Shown here piece after piece: positions 1 to 7,532 of a stretch of 21,041 nt of DNA (position 1 is the first letter of the stretch; each line of letters begins with the position of its first letter). Origin of the DNA: an uncultured Collinsella sp. (GTDB lineage Bacteria > Actinomycetota > Coriobacteriia > Coriobacteriales > Coriobacteriaceae); contig CALFDJ010000009.1 in the NCBI GenBank assembly GCA_937950325.1, positions 1 through 21,041 on the forward strand, in the 5' to 3' direction. The notes beneath the pieces are model-generated. The model worked only from the letters and a program-made list of their open reading frames with translations. It made no database searches and was not told the origin of the DNA. The translations under genes were made by a program, and so were the position numbers.

Positions 1-43
1 AGAAGATGACGGGGCGGAATGTCAATCCTGGTCTAACAGAGCC

Positions 44-77
44 TTAAAAAATCATTGCGTGCCTAATGATTTTTTAA
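44..77. terminator. Bidirectional AT-rich terminator-like hairpin
   Basis: TTAAAAAATCATT (44-56) pairs with AATGATTTTTTAA (65-77) around an 8-nt loop. Runs of six A and six T give a U-rich 3' arm in either direction of transcription. It lies downstream of selB and could end selB read-through, and also a plus-strand gene arriving from outside the window. The stem is AT-rich, so its strength as a terminator is uncertain. Confidence 0.5.
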
Positions 78-145
78 TCCCCGTCCCAGAAAAATCATCC
101 GCTCCGCCCCAAAAAACTGCCCTGGTACCGCGCCGCAAAAACGGG

Positions 146-277
146 CTATCTACTACGTTTGACCGGCATGGGCCGAGCATACCAGCGTTTTTAGAAAATC
201 GGCAAACCGTCTACCTGCGGTTTTAATTTCGCGAATTTCGGAATGGTTGATGGTAGTCGGCTAAACGTAGTAGATAG
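146..277. repeat. 15-bp inverted repeat spaced by about 100 bp
   Basis: CTATCTACTACGTTT at 146-160 is repeated exactly in inverted orientation at 263-277. Similarity continues imperfectly on both sides (a run of A, then GGG, outside; a CCG-like segment inside). The interior contains a small AAACCG/CGGTTT hairpin (204-209 with 218-223) and the palindrome TTCGCGAA at 227-234. No open frame of note lies inside. It could be the ends of a small non-coding element, paired protein-binding sites, or the closing stem of a structured RNA. Confidence 0.5.
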
Positions 278-314
278 GCCCTTTTCGTGGCGACCGGCCC
301 GATTCGAGGCTCAA

Positions 315-338
315 GGTGGCCAGCTTCGGCTGGCCACC
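315..338. repeat. Perfect 10-bp hairpin with TTCG tetraloop
   Basis: GGTGGCCAGC (315-324) and GCTGGCCACC (329-338) form a perfect stem. On the plus strand the loop is TTCG, a very stable tetraloop closed by C-G; on the minus strand it is CGAA. No T-run follows in either direction. It may act as a weak terminator or 3' end stabiliser for the selB transcript. Confidence 0.55.
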
Positions 339-343
339 CTCAA

Positions 344-410
344 AGTTGCGGTGGAATAGTTCCTGGAAGAGGTATCTGAACCGGAAAACAGGAATTATTT
401 CACCGCAACT
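344..410 (+). repeat. 22-bp inverted repeat (hairpin) downstream of selB
   Basis: Arms 344-365 and 389-410 are complementary over 22 positions with a 23-nt loop that contains a small GGT/ACC helix. Two positions differ in a way that gives G-U pairs only if the plus strand is transcribed; in a minus-strand RNA they would be A-C mismatches. There is no U-tract after it in either direction. It begins 26 nt past the selB stop on the minus strand, so it could cap the selB message, be a repetitive palindrome, or belong to a plus-strand RNA. Confidence 0.6.
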
Positions 411-435
411 GAGGAGGTGGGGCGGAGCAGCCGAT

Positions 436-2403
436 CTAGCGCAGGGAGCGCAGGCCGCCGGCGTCCTTGTCGAGCACCGTAAAGCGCACGGCATCCAGGT
501 GCTCCAAGATGCTGATGGCGCGTTTGCGCGACACACCCAGGGCCTCGCGCAGCACGCTCGTGGTGGCTGCGCCGCCGGCTGCCTCAATGGCGGCGGCGAC
601 GAGCTCACGCGCATGGGCCTCGGCGGCGGCAGACAGGGCAACGTCGCGCTCGACCTTAACGATCGAGCGGTTGAGCGAAAGCTCGCGCAGGGCACGCGTC
701 ATGGTGTCGCGACCGAGCTGCAGCTGTTCGCCCACCTCGGGAAGCGCCGGTGCATCCAGGCCGGCCTCGTCAAGCAGCGCGACGATCCGCTCGCAAGCCT
801 CTCGCACCACGCGTGCCGCAGCGGCGGCCGAATGCGGATCGAATACCTCGGCACCCTCGGCGGCGCACACGCCACGCGAGCAGCCCTCGGCAATCAGGGC
901 CGCGGCAACGCCTTCATCAGCGGCAGGCCACGCAGCATGGGCAACGGCGCCGGGCGTAAAGCCCGTCTCCTTGGGAGCCGCCGCATGCATGGCTGACAGG
1001 GTCGCCGCCAGTGCATCCATCGCGGCGTCGAGCACGGAAGCATCTGCATACAGCGAGCCATCCGAGCCAGCAAGCGCGCGAGCAGCGCCCTTCGCCACCA
1101 ACCCGCGCAGTGCGGCATCGACCTCGCCGACACCAAGATCCAAAGCCTCGGCAACATCAACCGCCGTTACCGGCAGCGTCTGCAGCGCCAGCCAAGCGCC
1201 CACACCGCCCGCGATATCGCCGGACTCGAGCGCCGCATACAGCGCACGCTCTCCTTCGGCAAGCTCGCGCGAGCGACGGCAGCGCGAAAGCAGCACGCGC
1301 CCGCCGCCAATGAGCATGACCGGCGAATACGACAGTACCACGGCATGGTCACCGGCGCACAACGGCAGCGGGTCCTCAAGACGCACTTGCACGGTACGGG
1401 TCTCGCCCACTGCCATGGGGGCCTCGCCCTCCATGAACATAATGCGGCCGACAACCTCGGCCGTACCCGCCATCACGTGCACACGCGCACCCGACTCGAG
1501 CACACGCGGCTTGGCTCCCTCGCGACCCAAATACGTAAACGTCATCATAAAGCGCAACGTCTGGCCAAAGCGGCCCGCCACGCCGAGCATCTCACCGCGA
1601 TCGAGCGTGGCGACGGCATCGCCCACCAAGTTGAGCGCCACACGCTGACCGGGCAACGCCCGCGGCGTATCGCCATGCACCTGAATCCCGCGCACGCGAC
1701 AGACCGTGCGTGACGGCAAAGCCATCAGCTCGTCGCCCACCGCGACGGGCGCATCGTGCAACGTTCCCGTCACCACGGTACCGGCGCCCTTGATCGTAAA
1801 GCAGCGGTCGATGGGCAGACGCGGTGCGGCATCGGTGAGCTCGGCACGGGCTCGGCAGGCACCCCAGCAGGCGGCAACCTGCTCGTCGAGCGCAGCCAGC
1901 AGGTCATCGATTCCCGCGCCGGTCTTGGACGACACAGGCACAATCGGCGCGTCCGCAAACACGGTACCCGACAAAAAGTCATCGACGTCGAGCTCGGCAA
2001 GCTCGGTCATCTCGGCATCGGCCAGGTCGCACATAGTAAGTGCCACCACCATATGCGTGACACCCAGCAACTCCAGCACGTGCACGTGCTCGCGCGTCTG
2101 CGGCATTACGCCCTCGACGGCAGAGACCACCAGCACGGCCACGTCGATGCCTGTCGCACCCTGCACCATGGCGCGCAGGTAATGCGCGTGGCCCGGCACG
2201 TCGACCAGGCCCACGATCTTGCCACTCGGCAACGCCAGCTCGCCAAAGCCCAACTCCACGGTCATACCGCGGCGACGCTCGACCTCCAAGCGGTCAGGAT
2301 TCTTGCCGGTCAGCGCCTCAATCAATGCCGACTTACCGTGGTCGACGTGGCCCGCCGTGCCCACGATAACGGGGCATTCCACCAACGTGTCACGCTCACT
2401 CAT
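436..2403 (-). CDS. selB: Selenocysteine-specific elongation factor SelB
   Basis: A GTPase that carries Sec-tRNA(Sec) to the ribosome at SECIS-marked UGA codons. The protein has 655 residues from the ATG at 2403, which overlaps the selA stop as ATGA; a GTG 24 nt upstream is less likely. The EF-Tu-like part is clear: G1 GTAGHVDHGKS (15-25), G2 T48 in RRRGMTVELGF, G3 DVPGH (68-72), G5 SSK (158-160). G4 reads TMCD (123-126) instead of NKxD or TKxD. Two beta-barrel domains follow, then C-terminal winged-helix domains (from about residue 370) that bind the SECIS. Its mRNA target in this window is the fdhF SECIS. Confidence 0.96.
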   Translation of the reverse strand: MSERDTLVECPVIVGTAGHVDHGKSALIEALTGKNPDRLEVERRRGMTVELGFGELALPSGKIVGLVDVPGHAHYLRAMVQGATGIDVAVLVVSAVEGVMPQTREHVHVLELLGVTHMVVALTMCDLADAEMTELAELDVDDFLSGTVFADAPIVPVSSKTGAGIDDLLAALDEQVAACWGACRARAELTDAAPRLPIDRCFTIKGAGTVVTGTLHDAPVAVGDELMALPSRTVCRVRGIQVHGDTPRALPGQRVALNLVGDAVATLDRGEMLGVAGRFGQTLRFMMTFTYLGREGAKPRVLESGARVHVMAGTAEVVGRIMFMEGEAPMAVGETRTVQVRLEDPLPLCAGDHAVVLSYSPVMLIGGGRVLLSRCRRSRELAEGERALYAALESGDIAGGVGAWLALQTLPVTAVDVAEALDLGVGEVDAALRGLVAKGAARALAGSDGSLYADASVLDAAMDALAATLSAMHAAAPKETGFTPGAVAHAAWPAADEGVAAALIAEGCSRGVCAAEGAEVFDPHSAAAAARVVREACERIVALLDEAGLDAPALPEVGEQLQLGRDTMTRALRELSLNRSIVKVERDVALSAAAEAHARELVAAAIEAAGGAATTSVLREALGVSRKRAISILEHLDAVRFTVLDKDAGGLRSLR

Positions 2404-3857
2404 CGGCGCACCGCCTTGGCAACGCACGCGGCAAGCGTCGATGCCGCCGTCTCGATATCGCGGTCGCCCACGAGTGTGCGGACGTCAAACAAAATGCGAT
2501 CGTGCGAGGTGCGCGTGACGACCGGCGTGTCGAAGTCTTGGACGAGCGAGCGCTTGAGCGCATCGACGGACAGGCGCCCGTCGACCGGGCAGACGGCCAC
2601 GCACATCGTGGGCAGCTCCACGGTGGGCAGCGAGCCGCCGCCGGGAGTCGACGACTCCTTGACGATTTCCACCTGCACGGCACACGGGCAGCCAGCCTTA
2701 TCGAGGCCTGCCACCATCAGCTCGCGCAACTTGCGTGCGCGACGCTCCAGATGAGCCTGCGGAAGCGTGAGCATGTTGAGCACCGGTACATCGCGATGGG
2801 CCACATTCGCCCCATCCATGTAAATGCGCAGTGTAGCCTCGAGCGCCGCCAGCGCGAGCTTGCCCGGGCGCAGGGCACGCATGAGCGGATGCGACCCGCA
2901 GGCCTGGACCAGATCGCGACGGCCCATGATAATGCCCGCTTGTGCGGCACCGAGCAGCTTATCGCCCGAGCACGACACGATATCAAGCCCCGCCGCGACC
3001 GAGGTCGGCGTGGTCTCCTCGCCGCCGCGAACCAGGATATCGTCGGGCAGCAGCGCGCCCGAGCCCTGGTCCTCGTAGAACAGCAGGCCATGCTTATGCG
3101 CCAGCGCGGCAAGCTCCCGAGAGCCCACCTCCTCGTGGAAACCCTCGATGCGATAGTTGGAAGGATGAACCTTAAGGATCATCGCCGTATCGGGCGTGAT
3201 GGCACGCTCGTAGTCGCTCAAATGTGTGCGGTTGGTGGCCCCGACCTCGACGAGTTTGGCGCCCGAGGCCACCATGACATCGGGGATGCGGAAGCTGCCG
3301 CCAATCTCGACGAGCTCGCCACGGCTCACGATGACTTCCTTGCCCGCGGCATGGGTTGCCAACACCAACAGCACGGCGGCCGCGTTATTGTTGACGACCA
3401 GCGCATCCTCGGCACCGGTAAGCGAGCGGATGAGTTGCGCGGCATGCTCTTTGCGCGACCCGCGCGAGCAGGTGTCCACGCTGTACTCGAGCGTGCTGTA
3501 GCCGCGTGCGACCTCGGCCACGGCCTTGGCGGCCGACTCCGCGAGCGGGGCTCGACCCAGATTTGTATGGATAACAACACCCGTGGCGTTGACGGCGGGA
3601 CGCAGGCTCGGCAGCGCGGAGCGGTGGGCACGCCACTCGATAGCCGAGGCCAGCTCGCGCTTGGAACGCGGGGCAGCACCGGCGCGAATGGCGGCGCGCT
3701 CCTCGTCGAGCTCGGCCGTGACGGCGGCATGCACCACCGCGTCGCAGGTCTCCCCCGCCGCCTTCACCACCGGCCACTCGGCAAGCAGCTCGTTGACGGA
3801 AGGAATGGCGCGCAGGCGGGTGCGCACCTCATCGGACATGTTCTGGCTATCGCTCAT
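2400..3857 (-). CDS. selA: L-seryl-tRNA(Sec) selenium transferase SelA
   Basis: A PLP-dependent enzyme that converts Ser-tRNA(Sec) to Sec-tRNA(Sec) using selenophosphate. The protein has 485 residues (E. coli 463). The N-terminal tRNA-binding domain contains IPSVNELL; the catalytic core has NATGVVIHTNLGRAPL (residues 90-105), and the PLP lysine is K300 in SCSGDKLLGAAQAG, matching K295 of E. coli. The ATG at 3857 follows AAAGG; a second in-frame Met (residue 7) is an alternative. Its TGA stop overlaps the selB start (ATGA), indicating coupling of the two selenium genes. Upstream the gap to the molybdoenzyme is 52 nt. Confidence 0.96.
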   Translation of the reverse strand: MSDSQNMSDEVRTRLRAIPSVNELLAEWPVVKAAGETCDAVVHAAVTAELDEERAAIRAGAAPRSKRELASAIEWRAHRSALPSLRPAVNATGVVIHTNLGRAPLAESAAKAVAEVARGYSTLEYSVDTCSRGSRKEHAAQLIRSLTGAEDALVVNNNAAAVLLVLATHAAGKEVIVSRGELVEIGGSFRIPDVMVASGAKLVEVGATNRTHLSDYERAITPDTAMILKVHPSNYRIEGFHEEVGSRELAALAHKHGLLFYEDQGSGALLPDDILVRGGEETTPTSVAAGLDIVSCSGDKLLGAAQAGIIMGRRDLVQACGSHPLMRALRPGKLALAALEATLRIYMDGANVAHRDVPVLNMLTLPQAHLERRARKLRELMVAGLDKAGCPCAVQVEIVKESSTPGGGSLPTVELPTMCVAVCPVDGRLSVDALKRSLVQDFDTPVVTRTSHDRILFDVRTLVGDRDIETAASTLAACVAKAVRR

Positions 3858-3909
3858 GTGCAGCCTTTCAAAAGAAACGTGGATCAGTCGAATACATCAG
3901 CTGAGTCAA

Positions 3910-6027
3910 TTACTCGTCATTATCCCCGCGTGCGACAATCTTTTCCACGCGAACGGCGTTTTCCTGGGTGAGCGCGGCACCCGTCAAAGGGTCCCAGCGC
4001 AGCGGTGTATGGTCGAGCGGCCCGACGCCCAGGGCCTGCCGGCCACCGCCCTCAGCGCCAAACGCGCGTCCACCGGGAGCGGCCGAGGTGAAGATGCACG
4101 CCGGATGCAGATAGGGCGTCGTCTCCACGCGTACGCGATCACGGCCCACGTCGCTCACGAGCTCGACGACCTCGCCATCGGCAATGCCCATGCGCGCAGC
4201 GACATCGGCGTTCATCTGCACGGCGTCCAAGTCCGATCCCGCCTCGGCGGCACCTTGGGCCGCGAGCCTGAGCGAGGTATGCGACTCAAAGGGACGGTTG
4301 CCGCTAATGAGGCGAAACATCCCTGGGCCAGGCTCCACCATGGGAGCAATCCAGTTGGGTACACGACCCAGGCCGGCTCGTTCCCACACGTCGCTTGCCA
4401 GCGCAACTTTGCCGCCATCCAAGGGAATCGCCGGCTCGCCCGTACGCGACGGCAACGCGACGCCCGTGTCGGCCCAGCCGCGTTCCTTGAGCTCGTCCAG
4501 ATTGATCCCAAAAGGCGCCACCTGGGCAGCCGCCAGATCGTCAGACGTAAACTGGAAGTACTCGCCCACGCCACACGCCTGCGCCAACCCGGCAAAGATC
4601 TCCCGCCCCGGTCTCGTGTCGTCATGCTGCACAGGCAGCACGGCGTTGCGGTAGAACACGCGCGAATCGTTGGCGCCCACGACCGTTCCCACGCCGCGGT
4701 CGGCCTCCAGATACGTCACGTCGGGCAGCACGAAGTCAGAAGCACGCGCCGTCTCGGACCAGCGAATATCAATCGTCACGAGCAAGTCGAGCTGCTGCAA
4801 AATACCCAACCAAGCCTGTGCATTGCCATAGCCCGCACCGGGGTTACTGGCATAGACGATGAGCCCACGCAAATCGCCGGCAAGAATCGACTGACCGATG
4901 GTCGTGCACAGGCCGCGCACCGGATCGACCAGCGGATAGCGCTCGGACCCCAGCTTGGGCCCACGCGGCACCGACGGCGTCGCAAAGCGCGTGGGATCGA
5001 GGTCGCCCAACACAAGCGGCGTGGGCGGGTTGAGCGCGCCGCCCGCATGCCCGATACAGCCCAACAGCACATCGACCAAGCAGATAGCGCGCGCGGTCTG
5101 GGTGCTATTGGCATACGCGATACCGATGCCACCATGAAAACCCGCATCCACCACAGCGGCAGGCGCGGCGGCAGCGAGATCGTGCGCCGTGGCGACAATC
5201 TCTGCGGCCGGCACGTCGCACATCGACTCGGCCCACTCGGGAGTCCAAGCACCGGCCGCCTGCGCCAGCTCGTCAAAACCCGTGGTATAGCGGGCGACGA
5301 ACTCGTGGTCGTACAGGTCCTCGGCAATCAACACGTGGGCAATACCCAACAGCAGCGCCAAGTCGCAGCCCGGGCGCACGCGGAGCCAGCGATCGGCAAT
5401 AGCAGCCGAGCCGCTGCGCCGGGGGTCGACCACGATGATTTTCGCCCCGCGCCGGCGCGCATCGTTGAGTGCATCAACGGCCCCCATCGTCGACGAATCG
5501 ACGAGGGAACGCCCCAGATACATGATGCAATCGGTATGCGCCAGGTCGGAGGCGGGGCTATAGCCCAAGCTATGCTCCCAACCAGTGAGACGGCTTACCT
5601 CGCAGGCGCCATCGGCACCGTACACGTTGGGCGAACCCAGCGCGTGCATAAGACGATAGCCCCAATAACGGTCGAACGAGGGCACGCCGAGCGTCATGCC
5701 CAGCGCACGAGACCCGTGCTCATCAACAATCCCCAAAAGGCGCTCGGCAATCTGCGCGAACGCCTCGTCCCACGAAATCACATCGAACCCCGAGCCATCA
5801 GCTCGGCGACGCATGGGATGCAAAATCCGGTCGCGCTCATCAAACGGCATTGCCAGGCGATGCCGTCCGCGGGCGCACAGGGCACGCGCCGCGCACGGAT
5901 GCCCCGGCACCGGCAGCTCGGCCACCACGCGACCGTCCTCAACGCGTGCCGCAAAGGCGCAGTCGGCATAGCATCCCCCGCATGTGGTCACCACGGCGCG
6001 ACCGTCACGCTCCACAGCAGATGCCAT
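3910..6027 (-). CDS. Molybdopterin oxidoreductase of unknown substrate (DMSO reductase superfamily)
   Basis: A 705-residue soluble oxidoreductase with the N-terminal [4Fe-4S] motif C16-x2-C19-x3-C23-x27-C51, the bis-MGD binding domains, and a C-terminal molydopterin dinucleotide-binding domain (GMFRLISGNRPFESHTS, and VEKIVARGDNDE at the end). C142 in GADGACEVSR lies where the Mo ligand is expected, making it a Cys-type enzyme like PhsA/PsrA or Cys formate dehydrogenases. There is no Tat signal peptide, and no FeS or membrane partner gene adjoins it, so its electron partner is unknown. The ATG at 6027 is favoured by AAAGGGG upstream; the longer frame starts near the terminator of the preceding operon. 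It is probably co-transcribed with selA and selB. It is not a close FdhF, since the motif around Sec/Cys and the His after it differ. Confidence 0.85.
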   Translation of the reverse strand: MASAVERDGRAVVTTCGGCYADCAFAARVEDGRVVAELPVPGHPCAARALCARGRHRLAMPFDERDRILHPMRRRADGSGFDVISWDEAFAQIAERLLGIVDEHGSRALGMTLGVPSFDRYWGYRLMHALGSPNVYGADGACEVSRLTGWEHSLGYSPASDLAHTDCIMYLGRSLVDSSTMGAVDALNDARRRGAKIIVVDPRRSGSAAIADRWLRVRPGCDLALLLGIAHVLIAEDLYDHEFVARYTTGFDELAQAAGAWTPEWAESMCDVPAAEIVATAHDLAAAAPAAVVDAGFHGGIGIAYANSTQTARAICLVDVLLGCIGHAGGALNPPTPLVLGDLDPTRFATPSVPRGPKLGSERYPLVDPVRGLCTTIGQSILAGDLRGLIVYASNPGAGYGNAQAWLGILQQLDLLVTIDIRWSETARASDFVLPDVTYLEADRGVGTVVGANDSRVFYRNAVLPVQHDDTRPGREIFAGLAQACGVGEYFQFTSDDLAAAQVAPFGINLDELKERGWADTGVALPSRTGEPAIPLDGGKVALASDVWERAGLGRVPNWIAPMVEPGPGMFRLISGNRPFESHTSLRLAAQGAAEAGSDLDAVQMNADVAARMGIADGEVVELVSDVGRDRVRVETTPYLHPACIFTSAAPGGRAFGAEGGGRQALGVGPLDHTPLRWDPLTGAALTQENAVRVEKIVARGDNDE

Positions 6028-6091
6028 CTCGATTACCCCTTTCATCAGCCAAACACAACAGGCCAAAAGCCCGGCAACGAGCCCCAGACCC

Positions 6092-6127
6092 AAAAAGCCT
6101 CCCGCACGGCAACGCCCCGCGGGAGGC
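6092..6127 (-). terminator. Intrinsic terminator of the fdhF-hyf-focA operon
   Basis: On the minus strand GCCTCCCGC (6127-6119) pairs perfectly with GCGGGAGGC (6105-6097) around a 13-nt loop, followed at once by five T residues (6096-6092). It lies 22 nt after the focA stop codon and is the best terminator in the window. The remaining bases up to the next start at 6027 show no clear promoter. Confidence 0.9.
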
Positions 6128-6149
6128 CCAACATCAAACAGACGGTACC

Positions 6150-6989
6150 TTACGCCTCGGACTTCTTGGCGTAGATAAACCAGTAGCCGAGCGCGATCAG
6201 AACCGCGCCGCCCACGATGTTGCCCAGCGTGGCGGCGGACAGGTTAAACGCAATGCCCGCAGCGTTGAGGGCATCGGCGCCGGCGACCTTGGCACCGTAG
6301 CCGCACGCGTGCATCACGGCACCCATGGGCAAAAAGTACATGTTGGCAACGCAGTGCTCAAAACCGCATGCCACAAAGGCGGCGATGGGCAGCAGAATGC
6401 CCACGACCTTATCGACCACGGTCTTGCCGGCGGTACCGATCCACACGGCCAGGCACACAAAGATGTTGCACAGGATGCCGCGGAAGAAGATCGTCACCCA
6501 GTCGACCGTCACCTTGCCGGCGGCGACGCTCACCATGGAATTGGCGACCGCCTCGCCGTTGAGCTTGTAAATGCCGGCCATGTACACCAAAAAGACGATG
6601 AACAGGGCACCGACAAAGTTACCGACCCATACGACAACCCAAGCCTTGAGCATCTGGACCAGGGTGATCTTTTTGCTCTTGAGCGCGCAGACCATAAGCG
6701 AGTTGCCGGTGAACAGCTCGGCGCCGCACACCAGCACCAGCACCAGGCCCAGGCAAAAGCACAGGCCGCCCACGACGCGCTGGGCACCCCAGCCCAGCGT
6801 GCTGTCGCTCAAGAACACGGTAAAGAACAGACCGCCGAAGGCGATGAACGCACCGGCGAACATTGCCAACAGAAAGGCCTTTGCGACCGGCAGGTTGGCC
6901 TTGGTCACGCCGGCGGCCTCGGTCTTGGCCTCGATCGCGGCGGGCGCCAGGCAATCGGGAGCGGGGTACTCCGCCTTGGAATCTGCCAT
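6150..6989 (-). CDS. focA: Formate channel of the FNT family (FocA/FocB)
   Basis: A 279-residue membrane protein that moves formate (and formic acid) across the cytoplasmic membrane as a pentameric channel. Six hydrophobic helices are visible. Family hallmarks are the broken-helix segment AELFTGNSLMV (residues 90-100) and the conserved histidine H212 in GFEHCVANMYFLPMG, equivalent to H209 of E. coli FocA. The ATG at 6989 (MADSKAEYP) is chosen; it has GGAAAGAAG upstream, while the longer frame begins in the intergenic region. As last gene of the operon it pairs formate import or export with formate disposal; E. coli hyf has focB in a similar place, so focB is an alternative name. Confidence 0.93.
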   Translation of the reverse strand: MADSKAEYPAPDCLAPAAIEAKTEAAGVTKANLPVAKAFLLAMFAGAFIAFGGLFFTVFLSDSTLGWGAQRVVGGLCFCLGLVLVLVCGAELFTGNSLMVCALKSKKITLVQMLKAWVVVWVGNFVGALFIVFLVYMAGIYKLNGEAVANSMVSVAAGKVTVDWVTIFFRGILCNIFVCLAVWIGTAGKTVVDKVVGILLPIAAFVACGFEHCVANMYFLPMGAVMHACGYGAKVAGADALNAAGIAFNLSAATLGNIVGGAVLIALGYWFIYAKKSEA

Positions 6990-7015
6990 GTCAATCACTT
7001 CTTTCCTAATCAGCA

Positions 7016-7044
7016 GGGACAAGCGCTCCTATTGCTCTTGTCCC
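7016..7044 (-). other. Inverted repeat between hycI and focA
   Basis: GGGACAAG (7044-7037 on the minus strand) pairs with CTTGTCCC (7023-7016) across a 13-nt loop that contains the hycI stop codon. There is no U-tract, so it is not an intrinsic terminator. An RNA processing or stability role that tunes focA relative to the hydrogenase genes is possible. Confidence 0.4.
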
Positions 7045-7532
7045 AAGCGGACAAAGTGGGAAAAGTCGTTGGCGGCCACGGCGTCGTACACGGCGTCGAC
7101 GGCGTCAAAGACCTCCGGGGACATGGGGTTATAGAACTCCGTATCGCCCGGCTGAATCCCTATGAAGACGATATCTTCGCACGATTGCTCGATTTCCTCG
7201 ATCAGAATCGACAAAGGGAGCGAATGCGTGGTGAACATCGACTTGCGGGCCACATCGCGCTTGTCGAGCAAGCGGATGGCGCCGACGGGCAGCGCCATGT
7301 CGGCGGCATCGACCAAGACCAGACGCGGCGGACGCTCGCGCTTGACCTCGATGATGTCATCCTCGGGCGTCTGACCACCATCGATGGTGTACCAGCCGGC
7401 GATGGGTGCGTCTTCCATCTTTTTGGAGAGCACGGGGCCGGCGGCATCGTCGGCACGCAGCACGCTTCCCGCCGTGAGCACGATGCCCGCAAACGGGGCG
7501 CCGTTCACGCGACCATCAACAACGTGACCCAT
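7029..7532 (-). CDS. hycI: Hydrogenase large-subunit maturation protease HycI
   Basis: An endopeptidase of 167 residues (E. coli HycI 156) that removes the C-terminal tail of the hydrogenase large subunit after nickel insertion. Nickel-sensing residues are D29 in LRADDAAGP, D75 in LVLVDAADM and H103 in TTHSLPL, with the same spacing as D16, D62 and H90 of E. coli HycI. The segments TIDGGQTPEDDI and IFIGIQPGD-like (IVFIGIQPGD) are also family hallmarks. The usual GN near the N-terminus is replaced by AGS. The substrate is expected to be HyfG from the same operon. The ribosome binding site GGGAGG lies in the end of hycH. Confidence 0.93.
   Translation of the reverse strand: MGHVVDGRVNGAPFAGIVLTAGSVLRADDAAGPVLSKKMEDAPIAGWYTIDGGQTPEDDIIEVKRERPPRLVLVDAADMALPVGAIRLLDKRDVARKSMFTTHSLPLSILIEEIEQSCEDIVFIGIQPGDTEFYNPMSPEVFDAVDAVYDAVAANDFSHFVRLGQEQ

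Larger units (their letters stand above)
101..428. other. Non-coding region bracketed by a 10-bp inverted repeat
   Basis: GCTCCGCCCC at 101-110 and GGGGCGGAGC at 419-428 are exact inverted copies enclosing about 330 bp that hold the other three inverted repeats. A related GGGGCGGA occurs at 11-18. The right copy is 8 nt from the selB stop codon. I found no gene, no tRNA and no convincing promoter inside. It may be a small mobile-type repeat element or a chance arrangement in GC-rich sequence. Confidence 0.35.

Noticed and set aside
1..435. A tRNA-Sec gene (selC) or other tRNA beside selB
   Set aside because: I looked on both strands for a T-arm with GGTTCRA, a UCA anticodon loop and an 8-bp acceptor stem; the GATTCGA and GGTTCAGA stretches have no matching stems.
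261..695. Minus-strand frame overlapping the end of selB and the intergenic hairpins
   Set aside because: Its first part is a shadow of selB in another frame and the rest runs through the inverted repeats; no family resemblance.
436..2427. Longer SelB starting at GTG (2427)
   Set aside because: The ATG at 2403 overlaps the selA stop as ATGA, a classic coupling arrangement, and the extra eight residues do not resemble SelB.
3881..3909. Promoter for selA from TTGACT (3909-3904, minus strand)
   Set aside because: The sequence at the expected -10 distance (TGATCC) is poor, and the 52-nt gap is compatible with read-through from the upstream gene.
3526..6174. Very long plus-strand open frame (over 800 codons) opposite the molybdoenzyme, and similar long plus-strand frames at 9416-11428, 11388-12950, 13615-15081 and 18758-20500
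   Set aside because: They lie opposite well-identified genes, have Arg/His/Gly/Ala-rich compositions typical of reverse-complement reading in GC-rich DNA, and match no family I recognise.
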